Part shown: positions 1 to 7,656 of the stretch, one piece after another
How the letters are laid out: each line of letters begins with the position of its first letter
Numbering within the stretch: the stretch's first letter is position 1
Assembly: GCA_002359425.1 (NCBI GenBank)
Contig: DEMY01000022.1
Location: 15,625 to 25,112, forward strand
Source of the DNA: Clostridiales bacterium UBA2658
GTDB lineage: Bacteria > Bacillota > Clostridia > Oscillospirales > Oscillospiraceae
Length of the DNA stretch: 9,488 bases
Direction of reading: 5' to 3'
The notes under the pieces: generated by a model
Seen by the model: the letters and a program-made list of their open reading frames with translations, nothing else
Database searches by the model: none
Told to the model about the DNA's origin: nothing
Program-made: the position numbers and the translations under genes

Positions 1-1272
1 AGCGCGGACACAATCGAGATCATGAAGCACTGCAGCAGTCTCTGCGACTCCGTCCATGCGCTTTTAACGACGGACGCGCAAAACATCCGCAGCATCAACA
101 CCGACTACAACCTCACAGTGCTTTCTGCGACGGCAGACGCTATTGATTATGCCGACAAGCTCGTTATGAGCGAGAAAACGGCGCTTGACACACAGATCCC
201 CATTCTCAGCGCCGACAGCTCCGCCCAGTCCGTCGATAAGGCGCTCACAGCATTCTCCGGGCTGAGTACGGAGATTTCAAAGCAGATCATCACCCTGTCC
301 GCCAGCATTCAGACGAACGCGGTGCCGACGCTGAACAACCTCGTCACGGATTTCGAGCTACAGCTCGACGATGTTGCGAGCATTGCGGAGCTGAGCCGCG
401 CGATTGTGCCGCAGCTCTCCGCGCTCGCCGTTTTCAGCAGCGCAAGCGGCCGGCTCACGGTCAGCCAGGCAAACGAACTCAGCAAAAAGCTCACCGATGT
501 GCAGAACAGCTTGAACACGCTTATTGAGAAAATAAACGGCGTTTCAAACGAGGATCTCGAATATGTCGCAGACCTCATTCAAAACCACCCGGACGAGATT
601 TCGGATTTCATTTCCTCCCCTATCAAGGTCAAGGAGGTTGATATTTACAACACGACCACCTTCGGCGAGGGACTTACGCCGTTTTATACGGTTCTCGCCA
701 TCTGGATCGGCGCGCTTTTATGCTGTGCACTTCTGGCGGTCGAGTGCCGGACAGAGATCGTCGGCGGCTATAAGCTGAATTTGGTTCAGAAGCACTTCGG
801 TAAAATGCTTTTGTTTTTGTGCATCTCGCTCATCCAGTCCACCGTTATCACGCTCGGCGATGTCTACATTCTCGGCGTCCATCCGGTCAATTTTCCTCTG
901 ATGCTCGCTTGCAGCGCGCTCACTTCGGTCGCGTTCACCATTCTCATCTTCACGCTGGTGTCGCTGTTCGGGAATGTCGGCAAGGCCATTGCGGTCGTCA
1001 TGATGGTCTTTCAGATTGCCGGCGCGGGCGGCATCTACCCCATTCAAACAAACCCGAAGATTTTCGGTCTACTCGAACCGCTGTGGCCGTTTTCCTACGC
1101 CATCGATTATTTCCGCGAGGCCATCGCGGGGCCGGTCTGGTCGAGCGTCCTGTATAACGTCCGGGCGATGTTCGTTTTCATCATCGTCTTTCTCCTTGCC
1201 GCCATCCTCAAAAAGCGGCTGCATATTTGGAACGAGTTCTTCGAGCAGATATACGAACAGGCGCAGATTTAA
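1..1272 (+). CDS. YhgE/Pip-like ABC-2-fold membrane protein, C-terminal part (5' end outside window)
   Basis: The reading frame is open from the first base, so the gene starts upstream; 423 codons are visible, and the ATG at 22 is probably internal. The first ~220 residues are hydrophilic, rich in Ser, Thr, Leu and Gln with heptad-like spacing, consistent with the long extracellular coiled region of YhgE/Pip proteins. From about nt 679 come five hydrophobic segments (roughly nt 679-740, 804-880, 895-970, 975-1040 and 1168-1225). The first follows a GEGLTPFYTVLAIWIGALL stretch and the fourth is followed by a LEPLWPFSYAIDYFREAIAG stretch, both closely matching the C-terminal ABC-2-like domain of YhgE/Pip (my recognition of the family, not a search). 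Such proteins are full-length at about 700-900 residues. Some relatives are phage-infection proteins and others sit beside type VII secretion genes, but the role of most is unknown. No neighbour here reveals the function. It ends in a strong terminator. Confidence 0.82.
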   Translation, partial: SADTIEIMKHCSSLCDSVHALLTTDAQNIRSINTDYNLTVLSATADAIDYADKLVMSEKTALDTQIPILSADSSAQSVDKALTAFSGLSTEISKQIITLSASIQTNAVPTLNNLVTDFELQLDDVASIAELSRAIVPQLSALAVFSSASGRLTVSQANELSKKLTDVQNSLNTLIEKINGVSNEDLEYVADLIQNHPDEISDFISSPIKVKEVDIYNTTTFGEGLTPFYTVLAIWIGALLCCALLAVECRTEIVGGYKLNLVQKHFGKMLLFLCISLIQSTVITLGDVYILGVHPVNFPLMLACSALTSVAFTILIFTLVSLFGNVGKAIAVVMMVFQIAGAGGIYPIQTNPKIFGLLEPLWPFSYAIDYFREAIAGPVWSSVLYNVRAMFVFIIVFLLAAILKKRLHIWNEFFEQIYEQAQI

Positions 1273-1280
1273 AAAATGCA

Positions 1281-1320
1281 AAGCGCGCGGGCTTTCCGAA
1301 AAAAGCCCGCGCGCTTATTT
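1281..1320 (+). terminator. Intrinsic terminator between convergent genes
   Basis: A perfect 15-bp inverted repeat (1281-1295 pairing with 1302-1316) with a 6-nt loop CCGAAA and a very GC-rich core is followed by ATTTTTAT. It starts 8 nt after the stop codon of the YhgE-like gene. On the minus strand the same hairpin lies just after the mnmA stop and is followed by GCATTTTTT, so it can probably end transcription from both sides. Confidence 0.93.
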
Positions 1321-1323
1321 TTA

Positions 1324-2322
1324 TCAACCAACAATAAAGCCGCCGCCCAGAAGCATATCCCCGTCGTAGAAGACGGCGGACTGCCCCGCCGCCGGGGCGC
1401 GGACCGGCTCGTCGCAGACGACGCGGGCGCCATCGCCCTCTGCATAAACGATACAGGACGGGTTCTCCCACTTTGTGTGGCGCACCTTAACGGACGCGCG
1501 CAGGGGGCTTTCCGGTCTTTCAATCAGCCAGTTTATATCCCGAACCGCAAGCTCGGTTTTGAATAGTTCCTCCCAGAGCGCCAGCTCAATCTCGTTTCGC
1601 TCGGGAATGATTTTGGAGACATAGAGCTTTCGCTCGTTATAAAGCCCCGGAAGGCGCTGACCAACTGTCCAGCGATAGATGCCCTCGTGCCGCCCAACCG
1701 GCTCGCCGTGAAAGACAAAGTTGCCGCCCGGCAGAGACGCGCCGCGTTTTTGGAGCCATCCGACATAGTCGTTTTCCGGGATAAAGCAAATTTCCATGGA
1801 CGCCGCCTTGTGCGCGACCGGCAGGGAAAAGTGCTCGGCAAGCTGCCGGACCTCCTCCTTATTATAGGGGCCGAGCGGCAGAAGCAGGCGCGCAGCCTGC
1901 GCCCTTGTCAGACGGCAGAGCATATAGCTCTGATCGTTTTCGGGGCGGCCCTTAAAGAGCCTTCCGTTTTCCGCGCGGACATAGTGTCCTGTTGAGACAT
2001 ATTTGGCATCTATTTTATCGGCATAATCCAAAAGCGTCTCAAACTTTACCGCCGGGTTGCAGAGAATGCAGGGGTTCGGTGTCTCGCCGCGAAGATAGGC
2101 GTCCATAAACGGTTTTCGCACCTTTTCCTCCTGCTCCGCCGCAACGTCTGCAATCTCAAGTGATACGCCGAGCCACTCTGCAACGGATACCGCGTCCTTT
2201 CGCGCCTGCTCTCCGGCGATGTCGAGATAGAGACCGCGCACCCCATAGCCCTGCTCCTGCAAAAGCCTTGCCGCGACGGCGGAATCGACGCCTCCGGAAA
2301 GGCCCAGAACAACTTTTTCCAT
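1324..2322 (-). CDS. mnmA: tRNA-specific 2-thiouridylase MnmA (short variant with Cys-x-x-Cys)
   Basis: Encodes a 332-residue enzyme that uses ATP and a relayed persulfide sulfur to convert the wobble uridine (U34) of tRNA-Lys, -Glu and -Gln to 2-thiouridine in the cytoplasm. Visible marks are the PP-loop SGGVDS at residues 9-14, TPNPCILCN at 81-89, STGHY at 110-114, NDQSYML at 129-135, the second catalytic Cys in EICFI at C179, and the C-terminal YDGDMLLGGG beta-barrel ending. C88 corresponds to the nucleophilic Cys102 of E. coli MnmA and C179 to Cys199. C85 sits where E. coli has the catalytic Asp99. The protein is about 30 residues shorter than usual; part of the loss is in the stretch after YLDIAG, before residue 45. 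The start ATG at 2322 is 1 nt after the mnmG stop and is preceded by GGAGGGAG, so it is very likely translated in one operon with mnmG. Start and family are secure; a paralogue with a modified role cannot be excluded. Confidence 0.93.
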   Translation of the reverse strand: MEKVVLGLSGGVDSAVAARLLQEQGYGVRGLYLDIAGEQARKDAVSVAEWLGVSLEIADVAAEQEEKVRKPFMDAYLRGETPNPCILCNPAVKFETLLDYADKIDAKYVSTGHYVRAENGRLFKGRPENDQSYMLCRLTRAQAARLLLPLGPYNKEEVRQLAEHFSLPVAHKAASMEICFIPENDYVGWLQKRGASLPGGNFVFHGEPVGRHEGIYRWTVGQRLPGLYNERKLYVSKIIPERNEIELALWEELFKTELAVRDINWLIERPESPLRASVKVRHTKWENPSCIVYAEGDGARVVCDEPVRAPAAGQSAVFYDGDMLLGGGFIVG

Positions 2323-2323
2323 G

Positions 2324-4201
2324 TCACTCCCTCCGCCCGTGGCTCTCGCACCAGACCATCAGCGCCGCAACGTCGGCGGGCGAAACGCCGGAGATGCGGC
2401 TGGCCTGTCCGAAATTTTCGGGTCTGATCTTCTCAAGCTTCTGCCGTGCTTCTATGCGCAGGCCGTCGATGGTCATATAGTCAAGCTCTGGCGGGAGCTT
2501 TTTGTTTTCCAGCTTCGTAAATTCCCGCACCTGCCGGAGCTGGCGGTCGATATAACCGGCATATTTCATCTGGATTTCGACCTGTTCCGTCACATCCGGC
2601 GGCAACTCCGGGCGCGCCGCGTCGAAGAGGGCAAGGTCCGCGTAGCCGATCTGCGGACGGCGCAGAAGCGTTGCGAGACTGATGCCGCTCACGGGCGGCG
2701 TGGTGTCCTTTCCCTCCAGCATTTGGCACAGCGGTGCGGAAGGCGCAACATATGTGTTCTCCAATCGGGCGATCTCTGCGTCCACCTTCGCGTATTTGGA
2801 TAAAACAGCTTGATAACGCGTCTCGGAAACAAGGCCGACGCGATAGCCGTATTTGGAAAGACGGAAGTCCGCGTTGTCCTGCCGCAAAATCAGACGATAC
2901 TCCGTGCGCGAGGTCATCATGCGATAAGGCTCGGTCGTTCCCTTGGTGACGAGGTCGTCGATAAGGGTGCCGATATAGCCGTCGCTGCGCCGCAAAAGGA
3001 GCGGCTCCTCGCCTTTGATTTTGAGCGCGGCATTGATGCCCGCGACAAGGCCCTGCGCGGCTGCTTCTTCATAGCCGGAGGAGCCGTTGAACTGACCCGC
3101 GCCGTAAAGGCCGGATATCTTTTTCGTCTCAAGCGTCGCGTAAAGCTCGGTCGGATCAACGCAGTCGTATTCGATGGCGTAGGCTGGGCGCGTGACCTCG
3201 GCGTGCTCCAATCCCGCGACGGTGTGGAGCATTTGGAGCTGAACGTCCTCGGGCATCGAGGACGAAAAGCCCTGAATGTAAAGCTCCTCGGTATCAAGTC
3301 CCATCGGCTCAACAAAAAGCTGGTGGCGAAGCTTGTCCTTAAAGCGCACAACCTTGTCCTCAATGGACGGGCAGTAGCGCGGCCCGACGCCTTCGATCAC
3401 ACCGCTATAGAGCGGACTGCGAGAGAGATTTTGGCGAATGATCTCGTGCGTTTTCTCATTTGTATAGGTAAGGTAGCATACCGCACGATTTTCGGGTGGG
3501 TTTGTCGTCGCAAAGGAGAACGGCACAACAACCTCGTCGCCGGGCTGCACCTCCATTTGAGAAAAATCCACCGTTTGGCGGTTGACGCGCGGGGGCGTTC
3601 CCGTTTTGAAGCGGCGCATATGGAGACCCAGCTCCGCGAGCCTCGGCGCGAGCGGCACGGCAGCGGCGGTTCCATCCGGCCCCGATTCCTTTAAATAATC
3701 CCCGATGATGACCCGGCCGCGCAGATAGGTGCCCGTGCAAACGACGGCGGCCTTGCAGAAGTATTCCGCGCCGACGGCGGTACGGACCGAGACAACTTTG
3801 CCGTCCTCGACACCGATATCGACGATCTCGGCCTGCTTGATGCGCAGATTTTTCTGCTGCTCGAGCGTGTGCTTCATGACGCTTTGATATTTGCGCCGGT
3901 CCGCCTGTGCGCGCAGAGAGTGGACTGCGGGGCCCTTGCCGACATTCAGCATGCGGTACTGGATGCAGGCTTTGTCCGCGGCAACGGCCATTTCGCCGCC
4001 GAGCGCGTCCACCTCGCGTACCAGATGCCCCTTGCCGGTGCCGCCAATGGCCGGGTTGCAGGGCATATTGCCGCAGGTATCCATGTTTATGGTAAAAATG
4101 ATTGTGTCGAGTCCCATCCGTGCAGACGCGAGTGCGGCTTCAATACCCGCATGGCCCGCACCGACGACGGCTACGTCACAGCTTCCGGCGTTATAATTCA
4201 T
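2324..4201 (-). CDS. mnmG: tRNA uridine-5-carboxymethylaminomethyl modification enzyme MnmG (GidA)
   Basis: Encodes a 625-residue FAD protein that, with the GTPase MnmE, adds an aminomethyl or carboxymethylaminomethyl group to carbon 5 of wobble U34 in tRNAs. The Rossmann motif GAGHAG lies at 14-19, [11 protein letters not shown] at 48-58, [11 protein letters not shown] near 273-283 (the first family signature) and [13 protein letters not shown] from 369 (the second). The helical C-terminal domain that binds MnmE and tRNA is complete, ending near [12 protein letters not shown]. Length is normal for the family. I chose the ATG at 4201 because GGGAGG lies 10 nt upstream (4212-4217). An in-frame TTG at 4222 would add seven residues but overlaps this ribosome site. 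mnmA follows after 1 nt. mnmE, often adjacent in other genomes, is not in the window. Confidence 0.97.
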   Translation of the reverse strand: MNYNAGSCDVAVVGAGHAGIEAALASARMGLDTIIFTINMDTCGNMPCNPAIGGTGKGHLVREVDALGGEMAVAADKACIQYRMLNVGKGPAVHSLRAQADRRKYQSVMKHTLEQQKNLRIKQAEIVDIGVEDGKVVSVRTAVGAEYFCKAAVVCTGTYLRGRVIIGDYLKESGPDGTAAAVPLAPRLAELGLHMRRFKTGTPPRVNRQTVDFSQMEVQPGDEVVVPFSFATTNPPENRAVCYLTYTNEKTHEIIRQNLSRSPLYSGVIEGVGPRYCPSIEDKVVRFKDKLRHQLFVEPMGLDTEELYIQGFSSSMPEDVQLQMLHTVAGLEHAEVTRPAYAIEYDCVDPTELYATLETKKISGLYGAGQFNGSSGYEEAAAQGLVAGINAALKIKGEEPLLLRRSDGYIGTLIDDLVTKGTTEPYRMMTSRTEYRLILRQDNADFRLSKYGYRVGLVSETRYQAVLSKYAKVDAEIARLENTYVAPSAPLCQMLEGKDTTPPVSGISLATLLRRPQIGYADLALFDAARPELPPDVTEQVEIQMKYAGYIDRQLRQVREFTKLENKKLPPELDYMTIDGLRIEARQKLEKIRPENFGQASRISGVSPADVAALMVWCESHGRRE

Positions 4202-4244
4202 ATAAGGTATGCCTCCCGGCAAAAAAATTAAGATGTCATTCGTT

Positions 4245-4273
4245 ATTTTAACGCAAGAAGAAACGAAAGTCTA
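4245..4273 (-). promoter_or_regulatory. Predicted sigma-A-type promoter of mnmG-mnmA
   Basis: Reading the minus strand, TAGACT (plus 4268-4273) and TAAAAT (plus 4245-4250) are separated by exactly 17 nt. They match the -35 and -10 consensus at 4 of 6 and 5 of 6 positions. Transcription would start near 4238, leaving a leader of about 35-40 nt that includes the GGGAGG ribosome site. Predicted from sequence only. Confidence 0.6.
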
Positions 4274-4303
4274 TGCAAATTGCTGCCTGAGACGAATTTT
4301 TCC

Positions 4304-4332
4304 TTGACAATCGGCGCAATACAGTGTACATT
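4304..4332 (+). promoter_or_regulatory. Predicted sigma-A-type promoter of the GntR-ABC operon
   Basis: A perfect -35 box TTGACA (4304-4309) is followed after 17 nt by TACATT (4327-4332), which matches 4 of 6 positions of the -10 consensus. The -10 element overlaps a GTGTACA copy (4324-4330) of the repeat described next, which fits control by a repressor. The start point would be near 4339, giving a leader of about 45 nt. Confidence 0.7.
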
Positions 4333-4356
4333 GTCTGTGTTAGTACAAATAGTACA
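4324..4356 (+). promoter_or_regulatory. Likely operator: three GTACA-type repeats over the promoter
   Basis: GTGTACA (4324-4330), TAGTACA (4341-4347) and TAGTACA (4350-4356) lie within and just downstream of the promoter. The last two are an exact 7-nt direct repeat with 9-nt period; each contains the self-complementary GTAC. The TGTAC at 4325-4329 also forms an inverted pair with GTACA at 4343-4347. Repeats at this position are what one expects for autoregulation by the GntR protein encoded just downstream; that binding is inference. Confidence 0.5.
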
Positions 4357-4383
4357 GTTTGTGCTGTCTATGGAGGTGAGAAT

Positions 4384-4758
4384 GTGTTTTCAATAAACTA
4401 CCGGGACGCGCGTCCCATTTATGAGCAGGTAAAGGACACGCTGCGCGTGGCGATCCTGACCGGCGCGATGAAAACGGACGACAAGGTTCCCTCCGTCCGC
4501 GAGCTTGCCGGCGAGCTTGCCATAAACCCCAACACAATTCAGAAAGCATATCGCGAGCTTGAGGCCGAAGGCTACATTTACTCGGTTCCTGGAAAAGGGA
4601 GCTTCGTAGCCGAGTGCCGCGAGGCAATCGCTCTGCGCAAAACAGAGCTTTATGCCAAGCTTGACGGGACGGTCACGGAGCTGATTCACGTCGGCGAAAG
4701 CAGCGAAAGCATCTGCATGCACATCAAAAATTCAGGAAAAAGGGAGGTCAGAGCATGA
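4384..4758 (+). CDS. GntR-family transcriptional regulator, YtrA type
   Basis: A 124-residue DNA-binding regulator. The winged helix-turn-helix of the GntR family spans about 10-75: PIYEQVKDTLRVAILTG at 11-27, VPSVRELAGEL at 35-45, NPNTIQKAYRELEAEGYI at 48-65 and GKGSFV at 70-75. Only about 50 residues follow, too short for the large effector domains of FadR- or HutC-type members. This is the YtrA subfamily, which usually represses the ABC transporter genes in its own operon, as the genes here suggest. The start is the GTG at 4384, with GGAGG at 4372-4376 seven nt upstream. An upstream in-frame GTG at 4324 lies at the edge of the predicted promoter and is rejected, and the ATG at 4382 is in another frame and stops at once. 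The stop overlaps the next gene's start by 4 nt (ATGA). What signal it senses is not visible; cell-envelope stress is only a guess from relatives. Confidence 0.92.
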   Translation: MFSINYRDARPIYEQVKDTLRVAILTGAMKTDDKVPSVRELAGELAINPNTIQKAYRELEAEGYIYSVPGKGSFVAECREAIALRKTELYAKLDGTVTELIHVGESSESICMHIKNSGKREVRA

Positions 4759-5648
4759 TAGAAGTCAAAAATGCCGTCAAGCGCTTCGATGGCTTCAAGG
4801 CGCTCGACGATCTCACGATGACGGTGCCGGATGGCTCGATCTATGGACTCGTCGGTCCGAACGGTGCGGGCAAATCCACAATTATCCGCCATATCACCGG
4901 CATCTACCGGCAGGACGCGGGCGAAGTGCTCGTTGCCGGCGAACCGGTCTTTGAAAATCCGAAGATCAAAAACGACATTGCTTATATCCCGGACGACGTT
5001 TTCTACTACACGCAGGCAACAATCCGTGACATGATGAAATTTTATAAGGGCGTGCGCCCAACCTTTTCGAGCGAGCGCTACGAAAAGCTGCGCAAGGCCT
5101 TCGATTTGGATGACAACATGAAAATGCGCAGTCTGTCAAAGGGCATGCAGAAGCAGGCGGCCTTCTGGCTCACGATGTCCATGTGTCCGAAGGTGCTGGT
5201 TTTAGACGAGCCGGTGGATGGACTGGACCCCGTCATGCGCCGTCAGGTCTGGAGCATCATCATGGCGGATGTTGCGGAAAACGGAACAACCGTTCTTGTC
5301 TCCTCGCACAACCTGCGCGAACTGGAGGACATCTGCGACCACGTCGGCATTATGAACAAGGGAAAGCTTCTTCTGGAGCGCAGCCTTTCGGAGCTGCAGG
5401 AGAACATCGCAAAGGTCCAGCTCGCGCTGCCGGACGGTTTGGAACTGCCGGAGGGTCTAAACATTCTGCACCAGAGCAGCACCGGGCGGCTTCAAACGCT
5501 CATTATCCGCGGTGTAACCGAGGAGATCACGAACACGCTTGCAACGTCGGAGCCGCTTTTTATGGACATTGTCCCGCTTTCTCTGGAGGAGATATTCATT
5601 TACGAACTGGGAGGTGAGCACTATGAAGTCAAAGACATCATCCTTTAA
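4755..5648 (+). CDS. ABC transporter ATP-binding protein (YtrB-like)
   Basis: A 297-residue cytoplasmic ATPase that should power the permease encoded next. Walker A is GPNGAGKST at 34-42; the Q-loop position reads YIPDD at 77-81, so an acidic residue replaces Gln; the signature is LSKGMQKQ at 127-134; Walker B with catalytic Glu is VLVLDEP at 147-153 (E152); the D-loop is GLDP at 156-159; the switch His is H185 in SSHNLRE. All residues needed for ATP hydrolysis are present. About 70 residues after 225 form a C-terminal extension typical of exporter-type ATPases that pair with ABC-2 permeases. The ATG overlaps the GntR stop by 4 nt and has GGGAGG 7 nt upstream (4742-4747). The transported substrate is unknown; relatives act in antibiotic or cell-wall stress responses, but nothing here proves that. 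Confidence 0.95.
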   Translation: MIEVKNAVKRFDGFKALDDLTMTVPDGSIYGLVGPNGAGKSTIIRHITGIYRQDAGEVLVAGEPVFENPKIKNDIAYIPDDVFYYTQATIRDMMKFYKGVRPTFSSERYEKLRKAFDLDDNMKMRSLSKGMQKQAAFWLTMSMCPKVLVLDEPVDGLDPVMRRQVWSIIMADVAENGTTVLVSSHNLRELEDICDHVGIMNKGKLLLERSLSELQENIAKVQLALPDGLELPEGLNILHQSSTGRLQTLIIRGVTEEITNTLATSEPLFMDIVPLSLEEIFIYELGGEHYEVKDIIL

Positions 5649-7641
5649 TCGAACGCTCATCACAAGTCTTTGGAAGCGCTTCTGGCCTCTGTATATGGCA
5701 TATTTCGCAATTTGGGTCATCGTTCTTCCGCTCCAGATTGGAAACAGACTCGCATGGAATCTCCGCAACCTTGCCACCAACAGTACTGCTGCAGCAGAGC
5801 GATACGCAACTGTCGGCCAGCTCATTTTGAATGATGGCATAAGCGGCGGAACCATCATGTCCATCTTCTTTTGCATACTCGTCGCAATGGCGGTCTACAG
5901 CTATCTTTACAATGCGCGTAGCGTTTCGATGATGTGCGCGCTGCCCATCAAACGCGAAAAGGTCTTCCTTTCGCAGTTCATCGCGGGCCTTTCGATGATG
6001 CTGCTCATCAACGTCGCAGTCTTCCTCATCACACTCGCAGTCGGCTCCGCCTATGGCTCGGAGGCCGGGTTTGATTCCGCCTATCTTTGGCAATGGCTCG
6101 GCATAGTGTGTCTGGAGAACGTTTTCTTCTTCGGCTTTGCGTCCCTGTGCGCGAGCTTTACGGGAAATATCATCGTTCTCCCGCTCGTCTATTTCGTTTT
6201 GAACTTCACGGTCTGGGGCGTCAAAGAAATGATCGCGGCAATCATGAGCCTTTTCAGCTATGGCTATGCGGGCAACTCCAGCTCCGTTGCCGATTGCTTC
6301 TCCCCGGCGGTCAGGATCATGGATTCCAACGGTCTCGACGCTGTGACAATGTCAGACAGCGCAGCCGCTGTCGTGAGCGGCTACACCTTCAAGCACTGGG
6401 GCATGCTCCTTATATATGCCGCCGTCGGCATCGTTTTCGCGCTCCTTGCGATGTGCTTCGTCAAGCGCCGCCGCATGGAGTCTGCGGGCGACGTTGTCGC
6501 CCTGCGCCCGCTCAAGCCTATCTTCAAATACTGCATGACCGGCGGCGCCGCGCTCGTTATGGGCCTTTTGCTCTACTCTTCAAGCGGCCTGAGCAGTGCG
6601 ACCGTCAAGGATTTTTCAATCATGATTTGCTACATGCTGATCGGCGCGTTTATTGGCTACTTTGCCTCCGAAATGATGATGCAGAAGACACTGCGCGTTT
6701 TCGGCGCGAAATGGCTGGGCTTCGGCATAAGCTGCGCCGCTATCGCGGTTTTGATGTTCTGTCTGCGCTGCGATGTGTTCGGCTATGAAAAATACGTCCC
6801 AGAGGCAAGCGAGATCGAAAGCGTCTACCTCGGCGGCGGCACCGTAAACTCGAACCTTGCGGACCCGGAGAACATCAGCAGCGTTCTTGAGCTGCACAAG
6901 AGCCTCATAGACCACAAGAGCTCCTATGTCAACGCACAGACGCAGAGCAGCGCCTGGTCCTACAATCTGCGCATTGACTACGTGATGAAGGACGGCAAGC
7001 TTGTTCGACGCGATTACGAAATTACGGAGAGCGCCCATACAAACGATATTGAAAAGCTACAGGAGCTTGCAAACTCGAAGGAAGCCGTTCTCTCCCGTAA
7101 AAAGCTCGACTACCCCGTAACTCCCGCCACCATTCTCGCTGGACAGATCAACTACTTTGACAAGGCAACAAAGCAGTATGTCACCATTCAGATCCCCTCC
7201 GACCAGATGTACGAGCTCTACACAAACTGCATCAAGGCCGATATAAGCGAGCTTACGCTCGGCCGAGTCTGGTACATCACGGACGACAGCTATCTGAACC
7301 GCGTTTTTGATTGCACAATCAATTTTGACGTTCAGCAGAAGGCCGAAAAGCAGCGCAAGGATGAAAACACACGGTATTACGGCCAGAACTTCAGCACCAC
7401 GCTGACGCTCGACGCCAAGCGCACCTATCAGTGGATTGAAGATCACTATCACCTTGACCTCACCACGATGGGCGAAAGTAAAAAGCTACAGGGTGAGAGC
7501 GTCAAGATCGGTGAGCCGGACATTTATCAAAACGGCACCACTACCTCCGCCACCAACATGACGGTCATGGCGGACGCCGCAATCACTCCGCAGCCCTCAT
7601 CCGAAACTCATCTCACTGGTGATACAGAAGCGATCGGCTAA
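5623..7641 (+). CDS. ABC transporter permease with large C-terminal predicted extracellular domain
   Basis: A 672-residue membrane subunit partnering the upstream ATPase. I see nine hydrophobic segments at about 21-40, 76-97, 117-144, 155-180, 183-205, 258-282, 303-322, 331-353 and 364-385. Basic loops such as NARSVSMMCALPIKREK after helix 2 and VKRRRM after helix 6 put the N-terminus inside by the positive-inside rule, so with nine helices the last ~285 residues (386-672) should lie outside. This tail is hydrophilic, has no motif I know, and ends in a Ser/Thr-rich stretch. It resembles the unnamed tail domain (possibly DUF6449) in some Firmicute permeases of GntR-ABC operons, but I cannot confirm this. 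The ATG at 5623 is preceded 8 nt away by GGGAGG (5609-5614) inside the ATPase gene, and the two genes overlap by 26 nt. An upstream in-frame start would put 28 unlikely residues before it. Confidence 0.88.
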   Translation: MKSKTSSFNRTLITSLWKRFWPLYMAYFAIWVIVLPLQIGNRLAWNLRNLATNSTAAAERYATVGQLILNDGISGGTIMSIFFCILVAMAVYSYLYNARSVSMMCALPIKREKVFLSQFIAGLSMMLLINVAVFLITLAVGSAYGSEAGFDSAYLWQWLGIVCLENVFFFGFASLCASFTGNIIVLPLVYFVLNFTVWGVKEMIAAIMSLFSYGYAGNSSSVADCFSPAVRIMDSNGLDAVTMSDSAAAVVSGYTFKHWGMLLIYAAVGIVFALLAMCFVKRRRMESAGDVVALRPLKPIFKYCMTGGAALVMGLLLYSSSGLSSATVKDFSIMICYMLIGAFIGYFASEMMMQKTLRVFGAKWLGFGISCAAIAVLMFCLRCDVFGYEKYVPEASEIESVYLGGGTVNSNLADPENISSVLELHKSLIDHKSSYVNAQTQSSAWSYNLRIDYVMKDGKLVRRDYEITESAHTNDIEKLQELANSKEAVLSRKKLDYPVTPATILAGQINYFDKATKQYVTIQIPSDQMYELYTNCIKADISELTLGRVWYITDDSYLNRVFDCTINFDVQQKAEKQRKDENTRYYGQNFSTTLTLDAKRTYQWIEDHYHLDLTTMGESKKLQGESVKIGEPDIYQNGTTTSATNMTVMADAAITPQPSSETHLTGDTEAIG

Positions 7642-7656
7642 ACTTCCTCAATATCG

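Noticed and set aside
2810..3694. A 294-codon open frame on the plus strand opposite mnmG, the longest of several in this gene.
   Set aside because: It lies wholly antisense to a confident, conserved gene, has no good ribosome site that I see, and its composition is Arg/Gly/Leu-rich as expected from the opposite strand of GC-rich codons. I treat it and similar opposite-strand frames as shadows.
4202..4222. TTG at 4222 as the start of mnmG.
   Set aside because: It would overlap the GGGAGG site used by the ATG at 4201 and has no better site of its own; the ATG gives the usual MnmG length.
4324..4383. Upstream GTG (4324) as start of the regulator, adding 20 residues.
   Set aside because: It overlaps the predicted -10 box, has no ribosome site and adds residues unlike the family N-terminus; the GTG at 4384 has GGAGG at ideal distance.
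4202..4383. Riboswitch or small RNA in the divergent region.
   Set aside because: Both predicted leaders are only about 35-45 nt, too short for known riboswitches, and I find no strong conserved fold or terminator there. No other non-coding gap exceeds about 80 nt.
5539..5622. Extended start of the permease inside the ATPase gene.
   Set aside because: The 28 extra residues are Arg/Trp-rich in a shadow frame of the ATPase; the ATG at 5623 has a strong ribosome site and starts a normal N-terminus.
5786..5797. A 12-nt perfect palindrome, CTGCTGCAGCAG.
   Set aside because: It lies inside the permease coding sequence, is short, and arises from Ala codons and neighbours; no sign of a second copy or function.
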